From NCBI RefSeq assembly GCF_002078875.1, contig NC_034411.1:794085-858084 (forward strand): a stretch of DNA of 64,000 nucleotides, given 5' to 3'. Positions 24,268 to 34,600 of this stretch are shown piece after piece; position 1 is the first letter of the stretch, and the number at the start of each line of letters is the position of its first letter. The notes beneath the pieces are model-generated. The model searched no databases and was not told the DNA's origin. It saw only the letters and a list, made by a program, of their open reading frames with translations. The stretch is from Numida meleagris. Lineage: Eukaryota; Chordata; Aves; Galliformes; Numididae. The position numbers and the translations under genes are program-made.

Positions 24268-27200
24268 AAAAACGTTCGTATTCAGGTGTGGCATGAAGAC
24301 GATTGTATGAAATTTCTCTTTCACCACAACTTGTTGGCAAGACATTTGCCAGCTTGTGGTTATACAGAGAGCAGCTCACACCTTGAAAAAAGAAACGTGC
24401 CGTGCTGCATCCATGTCATACCTAGGATATAATGTACATCCAGCTCACATCATTATATTCCTGAAGGGATACTATACTTTGCAGACGATTGCAGAGGTCC
24501 AAATAGTCCAAAGAAAATTTGAGAGGCAAAGTACTTCTGAAAGAAGGCCAGACATGAATGGACATCTAGCTTCAAGCATCTCCATTATAGCAGAGTTGAG
24601 GACTTTACGATGGAGTTTTACAGTGGAGAGGCTCTATCTGCCTCAGCGGAGTTATTCTTGAGTTACACTAGATTAGAATTAGTCCTCACAACAGGAGAAA
24701 TGTATTCTACCAGGATGGTGATGGAAGCATTGATCCTAAACAAATAAAATGACCTTCTCCTTCAATTACTTTGGGCTTCACTAATTAAAATAATTTTGCT
24801 AATGAAAGCTGCAAAAATATTCACACAATTCTCATGCAGTCAGTCTGACCTTCCGTTGACGTTTCCGATGATGGCAAATACTTTACTCACCAGAAAGTGA
24901 GAAGCTGTTCACGCTGCAGAGCCTCTTCTACAATGCAGGAATTCAGAAAACCTGAAAATAATGGTTCATCAGAGTAACTTCAGTACCAATGGCAGGCACC
25001 GAGTTCTGTGCAAACACGCGTGGTGACTAAAGGGTGCTAACACATCTCCTGATCTCATAGCTTCATTATTTCTGCGTGACCTATTGACCAAATCCATTGG
25101 TATAATTTACAAACCACACCTGTGTACCCTCCTCAAGCAGAGGTTGTTTTTGTTGAAACTGTGGTCCCAAGGATGAGATTTCCAACTTGGACAGTCAAAA
25201 CTTGGGCAGAATTCCTTTTGAAAGGAATCAGAGTATTGAAAAAAAGACTGTTGGAGCTGGGCCAGATCATTTTTGAGAGCTATGTTAATATAAAGACCAG
25301 AAAGGGCATGGCTTAATGAAAGAAAAAGAGTAGTCGTAAGTCATTTCCCTGACTCTTTTACTGGGGCTAGCAGAGATTCCAGTGATGTTCTAAACAGGAA
25401 ACAGTTTTTGGGGGTGGACTTGGATACACAGGTGCCCAGCTAGTAGGGGAAGTATACTGGGCATTACTAATTCTCCTATTGTTTGTTTTATAATTGATTT
25501 TCTACAGATATTTCACTCCAAGCCCTAAAAAAATACTGCCATACTAACAAAATTACATTAATTAGCCAGCTTCTTCTGAAACTCAGTCCTCATCCTGACT
25601 TTTCTTCTTTTTTTCTTAGACATGCCAACATGCTATTTTAAATTGTGGTACAGTCTGAGTTCCCAGCTTATCCTTAGAAGTTTCCCAGAACAAATCCAAC
25701 CAATGCTTAGCAATGCACATGGTGGTTGTTCCTAGAAGTAAAAATAAGGAAGCGGACAGTGCAGAGGAATGGAAATGAGGAAGTCTTTGTCAATACAAAA
25801 ATAAATTCTGATATCTGAAACATTTTATATGCTTGAAATAACACTTGAAGTGCTTTAAAAATGCAGGCATTGTTGGGAACAGGATTATAGGAGGGATCAG
25901 AACTGAATCCAAAATATTCCATCACCTCCCTTCACTTTTGGTTACTGTTCACATCAGTCTGTATGCTCCAAACCTTTAGGTAGATTTAGCTGTATATTTA
26001 TCATTACCAAGAACGAGAAATGTGTGCTTGATACCATGGGCCATTTTGAAAATCTCTTATTTTGTGCAGATTCAGCCATCACAACATCATATTTGCAGGA
26101 ATTGCCTCTAGAGAAGTTCAGATTCTTTATCTTGAAATCAGGAGTTAGGATCACAAACCATTAAAAAAAAAAAAAAAGACTAGAAAGCGTTAGGATTTTT
26201 TAAAGACTATGTACAAATGTTCCTTTTCTTTTTACCAAAATGAAGAAAAAAATTCCAAAACTATCTGTGGATTACTGGCCAAACTGCAGGACTGGCCAGC
26301 TTAGCATCCTGTAAGCTGTTATTGGCATAGATGATTACCAATTGCTGCAGGAAGACACTTCACTGTGAGCAGTCAAATGTCTACTAAAATGTGCATTCGT
26401 AGTTACTTCCCAGCTCACATTAGATGATGTCTGGCATATGCGTAGAAGCCGATAGTTTATTTCCCTGCAATGATTTTCCCTCCTGTCTTTAAATATTTGC
26501 CATTAGAAATCTGGATAGTCTTGTTAAATTTAAAAAATGTCACTCTTTAGGCTTCACTGATATCTTCTGGCAATTAATTATTTATTCTAAGAGTTCACTG
26601 TATACTCATTTTTAACGTACAACCTTTCAATTTCATTATAAGCTCTTTTTGCTCGTATTATAAGCACTGTGCGGTTGCAAGTCAGAAGGGATGAATCTTC
26701 CAGGCCGAAGGGCTGCAATATTAACTTACCATTCCTGAACAAGCATTTGGCTCTGCACAGCGCTGTGTGCTTTTTAACCTTATTTGTTACTTGTATGGCT
26801 GCAGTACATGGACAACCACACAGCTGTGAATGAGGACTACAGCGTTTGAGGCACTCTGCAGAGACCGATCCCTCCATAAAGACACTGGACTAATAAAGGA
26901 GTCTAGATCTGCCATCACTTATGTTTCCAACTTCCAATGACCTTATCCTCCCATTGCTGTGTGAATTCATATTTTGAGTCTCCCATCTCCCACCGCAGAT
27001 GCAGAGCTGCCTTGAGCCATTGAAGCAGCAGTAACACGGATACCGTCCCTGCAGGCCGGTGTATAAGGACCGGTGCACAAGGAAGCCCGAGGGCAGAGCG
27101 CTGTGGGATCAGCAAACACAAAGGCTCTGTTTGTCCTTCCTCTTTCACAAGAGCTCACCAGAAGCACAAAGGCTGATATCCCTGCTAGGCTGCAACTGCC

Positions 27201-28938
27201 AGGCAAAGCAGTGCTGTTGCCTTTTCCTGCACGCTGCATTTCCCACGGGCAGGGCTCTCCTCTCCCGTGGTTAGGTGTGAGTGCTGAGCAGAAAAAGGGG
27301 GTTGTACTAGTGTTACCTATTCGTGTTCCATCCAGGGAAGCTTGCACGTTGCTACCCACCTCGAAGCAGCTCTGTGTAACTGCAGATTTCTGGCTTTCTG
27401 GCAGTTACAAAGGATTGTGCCAGGCTGTATACTCCCTAAGCAAAGCCTTAATCTGTTTTCAGTCAGTTACTTTTTTTTTCTGGCAGCAGATATAAGGCCA
27501 CACAGTCAAATAATGAACTTGTCTTTCATTTGGATATAGTTTATTAATGACAAAAACGCTAATCCATTAATCAATTTAAAACAAGTTGGTAAATGAAAAA
27601 AATTCTCAGTCTCCTTTAGTAACAGGACCACATGCATCTTAAAAGGGGGCCATTATCTCCATGGGTTTCTCAGCTGAAGTTAAAAATCTAAAAATGATTT
27701 TCATTCATTTCTCATTAATATGCAAAAATATTCAAATTAGATAGTAATTAACCATCTACTCAGTAGAAAACCTTTTCATGATAATTTATGATAAACTCAG
27801 TAGCAGCTTTGATTGAGATTGATTTTTGGTGTTGAGAAGCTATCATGAATACAAAAAAGCACCTGAAAAAATATTTTTAAACACCTAACTTACCGCTCAG
27901 CTAATTATATGGCAACCATGTTCTCAGATTATTTCAAAGGAAGGCCTATAGGCAAGACACTAATGCTGAATGAAACGGGCGCAGCATCCTTTTGAGTTTG
28001 TCCTACATTTCATCTTAAAGCTCAGCTTTCTTTACATCTTGCAGCCTAATTCATTTAGAATGTTAAATGTTTAGCGCTGCTTAATTCAGCAAACGGATAT
28101 ATTGGAGCCGGGGCTCTGCTTGATAAGGCTTATGGGATTGCTTTCAAGATAAAACCGTTTTGAAAAATCAAAACACATTCAAGATAAACTGTTGTTTTAC
28201 AATGCAGTGTTCCTGGGAAAACCGCTCTGATTTGTAAACAAACTCCAGACTTATTTTTGTAGATGTCGAACGGGGCTCAGAGGGTTGCGGGGTTAATATC
28301 ATGGGCACGCTGCGCTACGGAGAATCCGGTTTTGTTCTTAGCAGCAAAGGGGAGCTTCAGGACTGGGGGACATTGCAGCCCTAGCCACTTGGGACTGCTG
28401 TTCAGAAATGATACTCTCTGGAGGTGGGAAAACCAGAGGGAAGGAAGCATCGACCTTGTGCTGCCGAAATAGCTTTAAGGGGAGGAAAAGCCCTGTTTGG
28501 TGTCTCTTGGTACCGGTGGGAATTGCTGCGAGCACCCATGCCAAGGAGGCAGGACCACGGAGGAAAGAAAAAACTAATATTCTTAAAGGCTTCTTCTCTG
28601 ATCTTGATCACAGGACTAATGCAACCAGCAACTGATGATCTGGCAAGAAATAAGGCATTACAGTGCTCATTCTGGGGATTTTGTGTTACATAAACCATTA
28701 CCAACAGTAGGCGGGAGAACAGGAATTTTGAAGCTGAACCTCTGAAACGATGTCATCGAGGGGAGGGAGCGGAAGAGAAGGGGGAGAGAGCAGCTGTGCC
28801 ATTGAACTCTGTGACTGCCCCTAAGGTAGAGCTCCAGCTCTGATCCAGAGCTGAAAGGCCTGCTCACCAGGGTGCGTTCAGGGCTGTGCACAAGCTGTAC
28901 CTCACTGCAGGTAAAACTTTTTCAGTCCTTAAAGCAAG
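24268..28938. other. Gene-free stretch with enhancer-like AT block
   Basis: Unique DNA. A run of about 15 A lies at 26161-26175. A GC-richer patch at 26960-27500 carries long open frames on both strands (26967-27359 minus, 27073-27495 plus) with no recognised domain. The AT-rich block at 27535-27830 is listed separately. No exon, RNA gene or transposon is recognised. Confidence 0.55.
27535..27830. promoter_or_regulatory. AT-rich enhancer-like block (candidate)
   Basis: A 300-bp AT-rich, non-repetitive block with clustered TAAT-type homeodomain cores, for example CTAATCCATTAATCAATTT near 27558 and TAGTAATTAACC near 27742. It also has a POU-like TTAATATGCAAAAAT at about 27715. Dense TAAT and ATGCAAA motifs without simple-repeat structure are typical of conserved vertebrate developmental enhancers in gene deserts. 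This is inferred from composition only; conservation cannot be tested here. Confidence 0.25.
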
Positions 28939-28946
28939 GCTTAAGG
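28939..28946. repeat. Target-site duplication, left copy (hAT)
   Basis: GCTTAAGG immediately precedes the left end of the Charlie-type element. It matches ACTTAAGA at 30020-30027 in six of eight positions. An 8-bp duplication is the hallmark of hAT transposons. Confidence 0.7.
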
Positions 28947-29062
28947 CAGGCATGTGCAATCTGCAGGCCGCATGCAGCCCAGCACAACGTGCACTGCAGC
29001 CACCCCATGACCTGGCCCCTCAGTGCCAGCAGAACATCACTGCGCTATGAACCCCATCTGGG

Positions 29063-29254
29063 ATGAAACCAGAGCACAGGCACAATCTGCCTCATTCACC
29101 TCATTCACGTCATCGCTTTTGGGCAGTAGGTACATTTGTGAACAACTTCTTTTCAAGGAGGAAGTACAGGAAGAGTAAAACGTCATCAAAAATCCCCGAC
29201 GAACACCTTGAGGGCTTACTAAGAATGGCAGCCACTTCCATTGAAACAGACTGA
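29063..29254 (+). pseudogene. hAT (Charlie-type) transposase C-terminal remnant
   Basis: A 63-codon open frame whose second half reads FSRRKYRKSKTSSKIPDEHL and continues EGLLRMAATSIETD before a stop. This matches the very C-terminus of Charlie/ZBED-type hAT transposases, where a (M)K..KSK.RS.L.DEHL...LR.A pattern closes the dimerisation domain. The zinc finger, the catalytic DDE region and most of the domain are absent. It lies inside the left half of the composite and in the element's sense direction, so it is a deletion remnant of an autonomous parent. It has no expected function. Confidence 0.75.
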
Positions 29255-29403
29255 TGCGTTAGTTTCACAAAAGCGAGGTCACATACGCCGCTAGTTTTAC
29301 GTCCTTGTTTCTCTCCTTGGTATACGTTTTAATGGAAAAAAAGACCATTAAAAACTAAAGTAAGTTTTGTTTCTTTAAATACGTTAACTATAGTATATAT
29401 TTA

Positions 29404-29955
29404 ATGAGAGCTGCTCCAAAAGTAATGCCTCCTGTTTCATTATGTTGGCCCATGATATCAGAGGCTGATGCTGGTTGCATGGTTGAACCTTCCCACAAAT
29501 GTTTCATTACATTTTGTTGCCGTGTGATAGGTGGCAGCAGAAGGACTGTGTGACAAATTGGCAGCTGACATGGAAGTGTGTATGAAACAAAAGTGTGTCA
29601 CCAAATTCCTCCATGCGGAAAAAATGGCATCCATTGACATTCGTCGATGCTTGCTGAATGTTTGTAGAGACCAAACAGTGGATGGGAGCACAGTGAGGTG
29701 ATGGGTGCTGCATTTCAGCAGTGTGACAACAGAAGCAGCGGGTCACCTCTGCTGGGACAGATTTTTACAAGCACAGCGTGCAGGCTCTTGTTAATCGCTG
29801 GCAAAAATGCATAGCCAGTGATGGTGACTGTGCTGAAAAATAGCATTTTGTAGCTGAGAATTTGCTCAGACAAACAGTGTTACTGTGCTTTTTGTATCTG
29901 TCGTTGTTTCCTTGGAAATAAATAGTATGCATTACTTTTGGAGCTATCTATGTAT
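29404..29955 (+). mobile_element. Galluhop mariner, internally deleted, nested
   Basis: A mariner-type element of about 550 bp inside the hAT element. The terminal inverted repeats share a perfect 16-bp core: GCTCCAAAAGTAATGC at 29413-29428 and its reverse complement at 29929-29944. Outer boundaries are approximate; TA dinucleotides, the mariner target, flank both ends. A full-length mariner is roughly 1.2-1.3 kb, so more than half is missing. The 5' part still encodes a transposase N-terminus (29570-29701) and the 3' part keeps only non-coding sequence and the TIR. The CAAAAGTAAT core is typical of this mariner group. Confidence 0.85.
29570..29701 (+). pseudogene. Mariner transposase N-terminal remnant
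   Basis: Starting at ATG 29570 the frame reads MEVCMKQKCVTKFLHAEKMA, then IRRCLLNVCRDQTVDGSTVR, and hits TGA at 29699. This is the first helix-turn-helix of a Tc1/mariner transposase (pattern RxxIxFLxxxxxxxxxIxxxLxxVYGDxxxxxSTVxxW). The next residues after the stop continue with WVL, so the frame is broken by a point change, and the DDD catalytic domain is deleted altogether. Open frames reported on the opposite strand here (29458-29746) are shadows. Confidence 0.75.
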
Positions 29956-30019
29956 ATGCAGCCCAAGATTCCTCTTCCCTCAGTGTGCCCCAGACAAACC
30001 AAGACACTGGACACCCATG

Positions 30020-30027
30020 ACTTAAGA
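30020..30027. repeat. Target-site duplication, right copy (hAT)
   Basis: ACTTAAGA follows the right end of the composite and pairs with GCTTAAGG at 28939-28946 (six of eight matches, with an identical CTTAAG core). Confidence 0.7.
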
Positions 30028-30414
30028 AATGATCTCCACAAAAGATCTGGTTTCCTCAGAAATTTGCAGCAGAACTATTAATGACTCAGGCAAAACCAGG
30101 ATCTTTCTCCCAGATTTTAGCCTTGAAATCAATAGAAACCCCATATACATTGCACATATTATTAATACCTGGTATTAAAATTCATTTATCGTTAAGTCAT
30201 CCTCAAAAAAGGAATGCAGTTCGGTCATAAACATGTACTTGGTGGCATAAGGGAAGAGTGTGACAGCACTGAACAAATCCCCATTCATATTAATACAATG
30301 GCATCAACATTCACATACATTAACTCTTGGCTGAGCTTTATTTACTGCCCCACTGCAACTCACAAAGTTTTTTTCCTCATCACTGTGCTATATAAATGTT
30401 CGAGTTGGTAAACA
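30028..30414. other. Gene-free stretch
   Basis: Short unique AT-rich spacer between the composite transposon and the orphan open frame. A faint CCTTGAAATCAATAGAAACC at about 30121-30140 may be another old-repeat scrap. Nothing else seen. Confidence 0.5.
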
Positions 30415-30552
30415 ATCTCCAACTGTACTCCTTGGCTCTGTGTTAGTTTTCACACTGAAACGTATTCACCATCTATTGACCTAGTACCTACAAGGCCTAT
30501 TGAAGCTGGTTTCATTGTTCCTCATTATTTACCCTGCTCTGATTGCTTCCAG

Positions 30553-31005
30553 ATGGTACAGCAATACAACGACTCTATTCATTGCTCCCTGGAAGTCCCA
30601 GAGGGTGGCAATGGACAACCTTCCCCAGGAGTCCTCCCTTCTGCAGCCCGAGAAGGGACCTCATTCATCCTGACCACATTCATCCACAGTCATGACATGA
30701 GAATGTTCGGAAAGGGCAATAAAAAACTCCGCCAAGACATTTCTGATGATACCCAAGTTAGTATTTCTTCTTCAAGGAACATGACAAAAAACATCTCGGA
30801 TGTGATACAGTACATTCAGGACGGTCAAACTGATTTCAGCTTGCCCGGGTGTCATGTCATGGTGGGCCTCAAAAAGAAAGGCCATTTTAGGGAGGAAAAC
30901 ATCGTCTATCAGGTGACAGTAAATTACGGCATCAAAGAGAAGGGAGTCGCACAGAAGATAGAGAAGGATTTCAGATGGACTGATGCAATTAACAACGTTT
31001 TCTGA
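30553..31005 (+). CDS. Orphan open reading frame, possible terminal exon
   Basis: I do not recognise the product. From ATG 30553 to TGA 31003-31005 there are 150 codons, and the frame is open upstream to about 30415 (about 196 codons between stops), unusually long for this AT-rich sequence. ATG 30553 directly follows a pyrimidine-rich tract ending TTGCTTCCAG, a good splice-acceptor match, so this could be a 3' terminal exon. A hand count over the last 75 codons gives G+C of about 45%, 25% and 57% at codon positions 1, 2 and 3, the order expected for coding DNA. The C-terminal half is hydrophilic, with a block GLKKKGHFREENIVYQVTVN and a Lys/Glu-rich end. There is no signal peptide or membrane segment, and no AATAAA close downstream. 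It could be an unannotated exon, an old retrocopy or chance; spliced RNA evidence is lacking. Confidence 0.2.
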   Translation: MVQQYNDSIHCSLEVPEGGNGQPSPGVLPSAAREGTSFILTTFIHSHDMRMFGKGNKKLRQDISDDTQVSISSSRNMTKNISDVIQYIQDGQTDFSLPGCHVMVGLKKKGHFREENIVYQVTVNYGIKEKGVAQKIEKDFRWTDAINNVF

Positions 31006-31551
31006 GACATCAGAGAATAACACAAACAAGAAATTTCTTCCAAACTTCCACAGTCACTTCTTTTCAGTCTGTTTTTCCTACTTTTTGAGATTCAAATAGA
31101 CTGAAGTTTGCCTTGTCTTTGACAAAAGCAGAAATAACAACAATGCCCTCGGTACTTACACATACTTTTATTCCTTCCATTGGAATATCTCAGAGGAGTT
31201 CATAAGTATAAGCTTCTCAAGCAGTGAAGAGCCATTCTACTCCTTGCACCCATGGGAAAATTACAGCGAAGGACAGGTTTGGTTGTGTGTCCAATAGATA
31301 AGCAGGAAGGTTTTGTCAGAATTAGAAACAGTTACTTACCGTTAACCCAGAGCCCTAAGCATTAGCCACTGTTTTTATTTCGTGGTTGGAAAGAATAGAT
31401 GCCAGTGAGAAGTTCGGGTGAGTGAGTTGAGAATTCAGCAGGCTCTGCTAAGCGTGTGCTGTTCAGGCAGCTGGTAGGTTACGGTGAACTGCAAGAGCAA
31501 ATAACATCATGCTTTAATGTAGCGCACTTTTTAATCTGACAGACAAAAGCG
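31006..31551. other. Gene-free stretch
   Basis: Sequence 3' of the orphan open frame. I see no canonical AATAAA polyadenylation signal, no exon and no repeat. Confidence 0.5.
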
Positions 31552-31612
31552 TAACAATATCCAATGGCTGGCGGTCGACTCCTGAAGAAGTCCAGCTGGA
31601 AATCAAGTGGCA
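31552..31612 (+). repeat. CR1/L3-like 3' region scrap (weak)
   Basis: The segment AACAATATCCAATGGCTGGC followed by CTGAAGAAGTCCAGCTGGAA and ATCAAGTGGCATC resembles the stretch near the 3' end of CR1/L3-type LINEs that reads (T)NGWxLxPxxxxLEIR. In one frame the window gives SNGWRSTPEEVQLEIKWHL. It is short and diverged, and chance similarity is possible. Confidence 0.35.
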
Positions 31613-34600
31613 TCTCTCTGACCACTTTGCACCACTTGAATGAGAACAAAGCAGCTGGAAAGCTACCTAAGCCATCAAGTTAAAGCCATCGCAGCTCTTT
31701 TGTTGCAAAAAGAATCCAGCTCAGAAAGGTTTTGCCTCCTCAGGAGTGCCAGAGCAACCCTTTTCAACAAAATGCTACACAGATTCCCGAGCGAAGTTTG
31801 CAGCTTCAAAGAGGATTCAAAACGAGGTGGGATAACGCATGGCCCAGCTGTGAAATTGGACAGCAGGGACACCACAGTAGCTACGCTGGGCACAATTCAC
31901 CCGTCGTCAGCTTATTTACTTGTTTTCAGTGGGGGGAAAACCATAGCTTTGCCCTTGAGTTTTGTAGCATAATTTCTTTTTGCTGCTTGTGAAACTGTTA
32001 GCAGCCTTCTCCGATAAATATGTAATTCCGAGGAAGGAAAAACTGAGGACCGAAGGAGCCTGGCTTTTTTTTCCTCCCTTATTATAAAGTCATTTTTCAA
32101 ATCACCTTTCTGACATATTTGTCCATATTGATTAGCTGCTTTTAGAATGACATTGTCTGACCTGTCTAAACCCATCAATTGCTCTCCTGCTAATGTTTAA
32201 TTCCCAGTCTACTTTAGCTTCTAATGGCATGGTATGAATATTATTCATAAAGCCTTTTTGCTGAAAAGATCAATAATCAGGTACATCTGAAGTTTGCATT
32301 CCGCATGTCGTTCCAGTAGCCCTTTAACTGGCCACAGACTCTTCTATTTTCCTTTTATCACTGTGGACTGTAAATGTTTCATTAGTAGCATTTAGAGAGT
32401 ACATACTTGATACTATATCCCCTGGAGTTTCAAGTGAGTTATTAGGAACTTGTTCAGCAGTAGGATTAATGCATATTCCCAGTAGTTTTCATTGCATTTC
32501 CATTCTGTGCGCCACAAACTCTACTGTTAAATATGTTTTGTCCACTTAAAAACTGTTTGGTAGGGAAGGCATGCCTTAATTGTTCCCAAGACATTGGGTA
32601 ATGCTCTACTGATGGGCCTAAGGTTGAACTAATAGGCAAGTAAGATGCAGTTTAGCTTCAGCAGGTTTTAAAGTACTAATGAGGCACAATATACTGAAGT
32701 TAAGAACTTGTCAAGATGGGCTCTCCAGATAAAAAGTTGAAAGAACCTTTTCTTTTTTTTTCCTTAAAAAAAAAAACCAAAAAGCAACGAATTACCCCAA
32801 CGCTGAGAGGATGGTATGCTAGTTAAATATTTTCCAGATTAATAGACATTTCCCTTCCAAAACCTGAAGAACTCAAATACAATTTCAGTGAAAGAATGCA
32901 CTGCATTTTAGATGAAAATGATGTTACTAAAAGAATTTTTAGGAAACGCTTTTCAAAACCAGAGCCCTGAACCGAGCAAAGCACAAAATGTATCTGCCTG
33001 AACACCTGTAGGTAACTGTGGTTGTAAAATACAGCTTTCAGCCTGCAGGTTGGGCGGGTTGGATATCCTATATTCCAAGCTGCTGTTCATACAGCTGCTT
33101 GCCTATATTTAGCGGGCGCTGCAAGATGGGAAACGTTAGAGCCTTAAAAGCACAAATACTGACTAGTTGCCATTTGAACTTGGCAACATTTTCCTGGAAG
33201 CCCTCTCAAGAACAAGAAATGCAAGACTCCAGGTATTTAGTAACTGCAGGATTGATTGGAACTTCACTGAATTTTAACTACTGCATGCCAGGCTGCTGTG
33301 TTCAGTGACATAAAGTCCTTTATTTTCACTTTATGACATAAAAGTCTAAGTGCCCTGCTGCTGAGATGTATCAACCAAATCAGGGGTTCAAATATAAAAT
33401 TATTTTGATGCTGGTATCAAAGTGAAAACGATGCTTTAGTTCACAGCTGTTTGGTACCGAATGTCTTTGCAGTCAATATCAGACTTCTGCATATACTCCT
33501 GCAGAGCCATTACTTCAGGGTTCAGAAAGTGGAACACAGCACGTCCGGCAATGCTGTAGGATTTATTTGTTTTGCTTTTTTTTTTTAAGACCCCAAAAAC
33601 ATTTCTTACATCGAAAAGTCAAACTCGTTTTCAGAACCATCATCTCAAGACAGACATTTCAAACAATTAAAACTCAAGAGATTCGCGGATAGTGATATTT
33701 CACGGGTGTTTGAAGAATGGTTACAACCTGCCCAAATCCATTTTTTATGAAGACCACTGGAGAGCTGCTGCAGTGGGTAGGGCTTCTGTGGGCTGTGCAA
33801 TGGGATTTTTTCTTGATGGGGCTGCCTCTCTGGCCATGGAGCACACAACGACTGTGAAAAAATGGAATGAAATCTTCTCTGCGTTTGAAAAGCTCAAACT
33901 ATTCCGGGTGAACAAAGTTAAACTGATTAATTAGCACCTTGGCTTACCTCATGTTTACATCTTAAGTGAACATTTTCTTACACAGCTAACTTAGCTCACC
34001 ACACATCCTTGGTGAGTGGGCATTCTTAGCTGTGTGCTTTACAAATTTAACCAAGCCTGCACCAAGTGGACAGCATGTGCCACAAGTACCACTTCTCTTG
34101 ATTCAGAGGAACTGTGGACTACAGCTACTTTTCTTCTGTGCGAGTTGTTCAGTACTATGTTAAATTACCTCAGTAGGGCACTCTACTGAAATATTCACGA
34201 AGAAATTCTGTAACTGTAGAAAACCAGATGCATATGTACTTTTGGTCTTTTTCTGCAGTAAAAGAATTAAAATATGATGACTGAGCTGCTTAAATGTTAA
34301 AGAGAGAAAATATGACCTGCAGGTAGATACTCGATTTGGGAAAAAATAAAGAAGTTCTAAGCCCCGAAGCTAAACTGCATGCTGGTTTCCAATGACTTGG
34401 CATGGAAATGGACATATACTGAAAAGCCTGGATCCTCAATACCAAAATCCTTCAATTCCATGCTGTAACCCAAGTAAATGCTCAGTTTCAGAGGAATGCA
34501 AGATCTGTCTGAATCTGCTGCTCTCCCATTACAAGAGAGAAGGACTCAGTCTCATGGAGACTACCTGCATTCCTGAAAAAGAAAACGTAGACTGCTTTAC

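Larger units (their letters stand above)
28947..30019 (+). mobile_element. Charlie-Galluhop composite DNA transposon
   Basis: This is a hAT (Charlie-type) element of about 1.07 kb that carries a mariner element inside it. The left end begins CAGGCATGTGCAATCTGCAG. The reverse complement of the right end begins CATGGGTGTCCAGTGTCTTG. Both are decayed versions of the hAT terminal inverted repeat CAGGGGTGTCCAA. Flanking 8-bp sequences GCTTAAGG and ACTTAAGA share the core CTTAAG, consistent with a hAT target-site duplication. The left half retains a hAT transposase C-terminal piece and the right half is an internally deleted Galluhop mariner. Established knowledge: a composite of Charlie and Galluhop is a named non-autonomous repeat of the chicken genome, and this copy has that architecture. 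It is dead, since both transposase remnants are fragmentary. Confidence 0.85.

Noticed and set aside
29458..29746. Two minus-strand open frames of 77 and 79 codons
   Set aside because: They are antisense shadows of the Galluhop mariner, whose real transposase remnant is on the plus strand.
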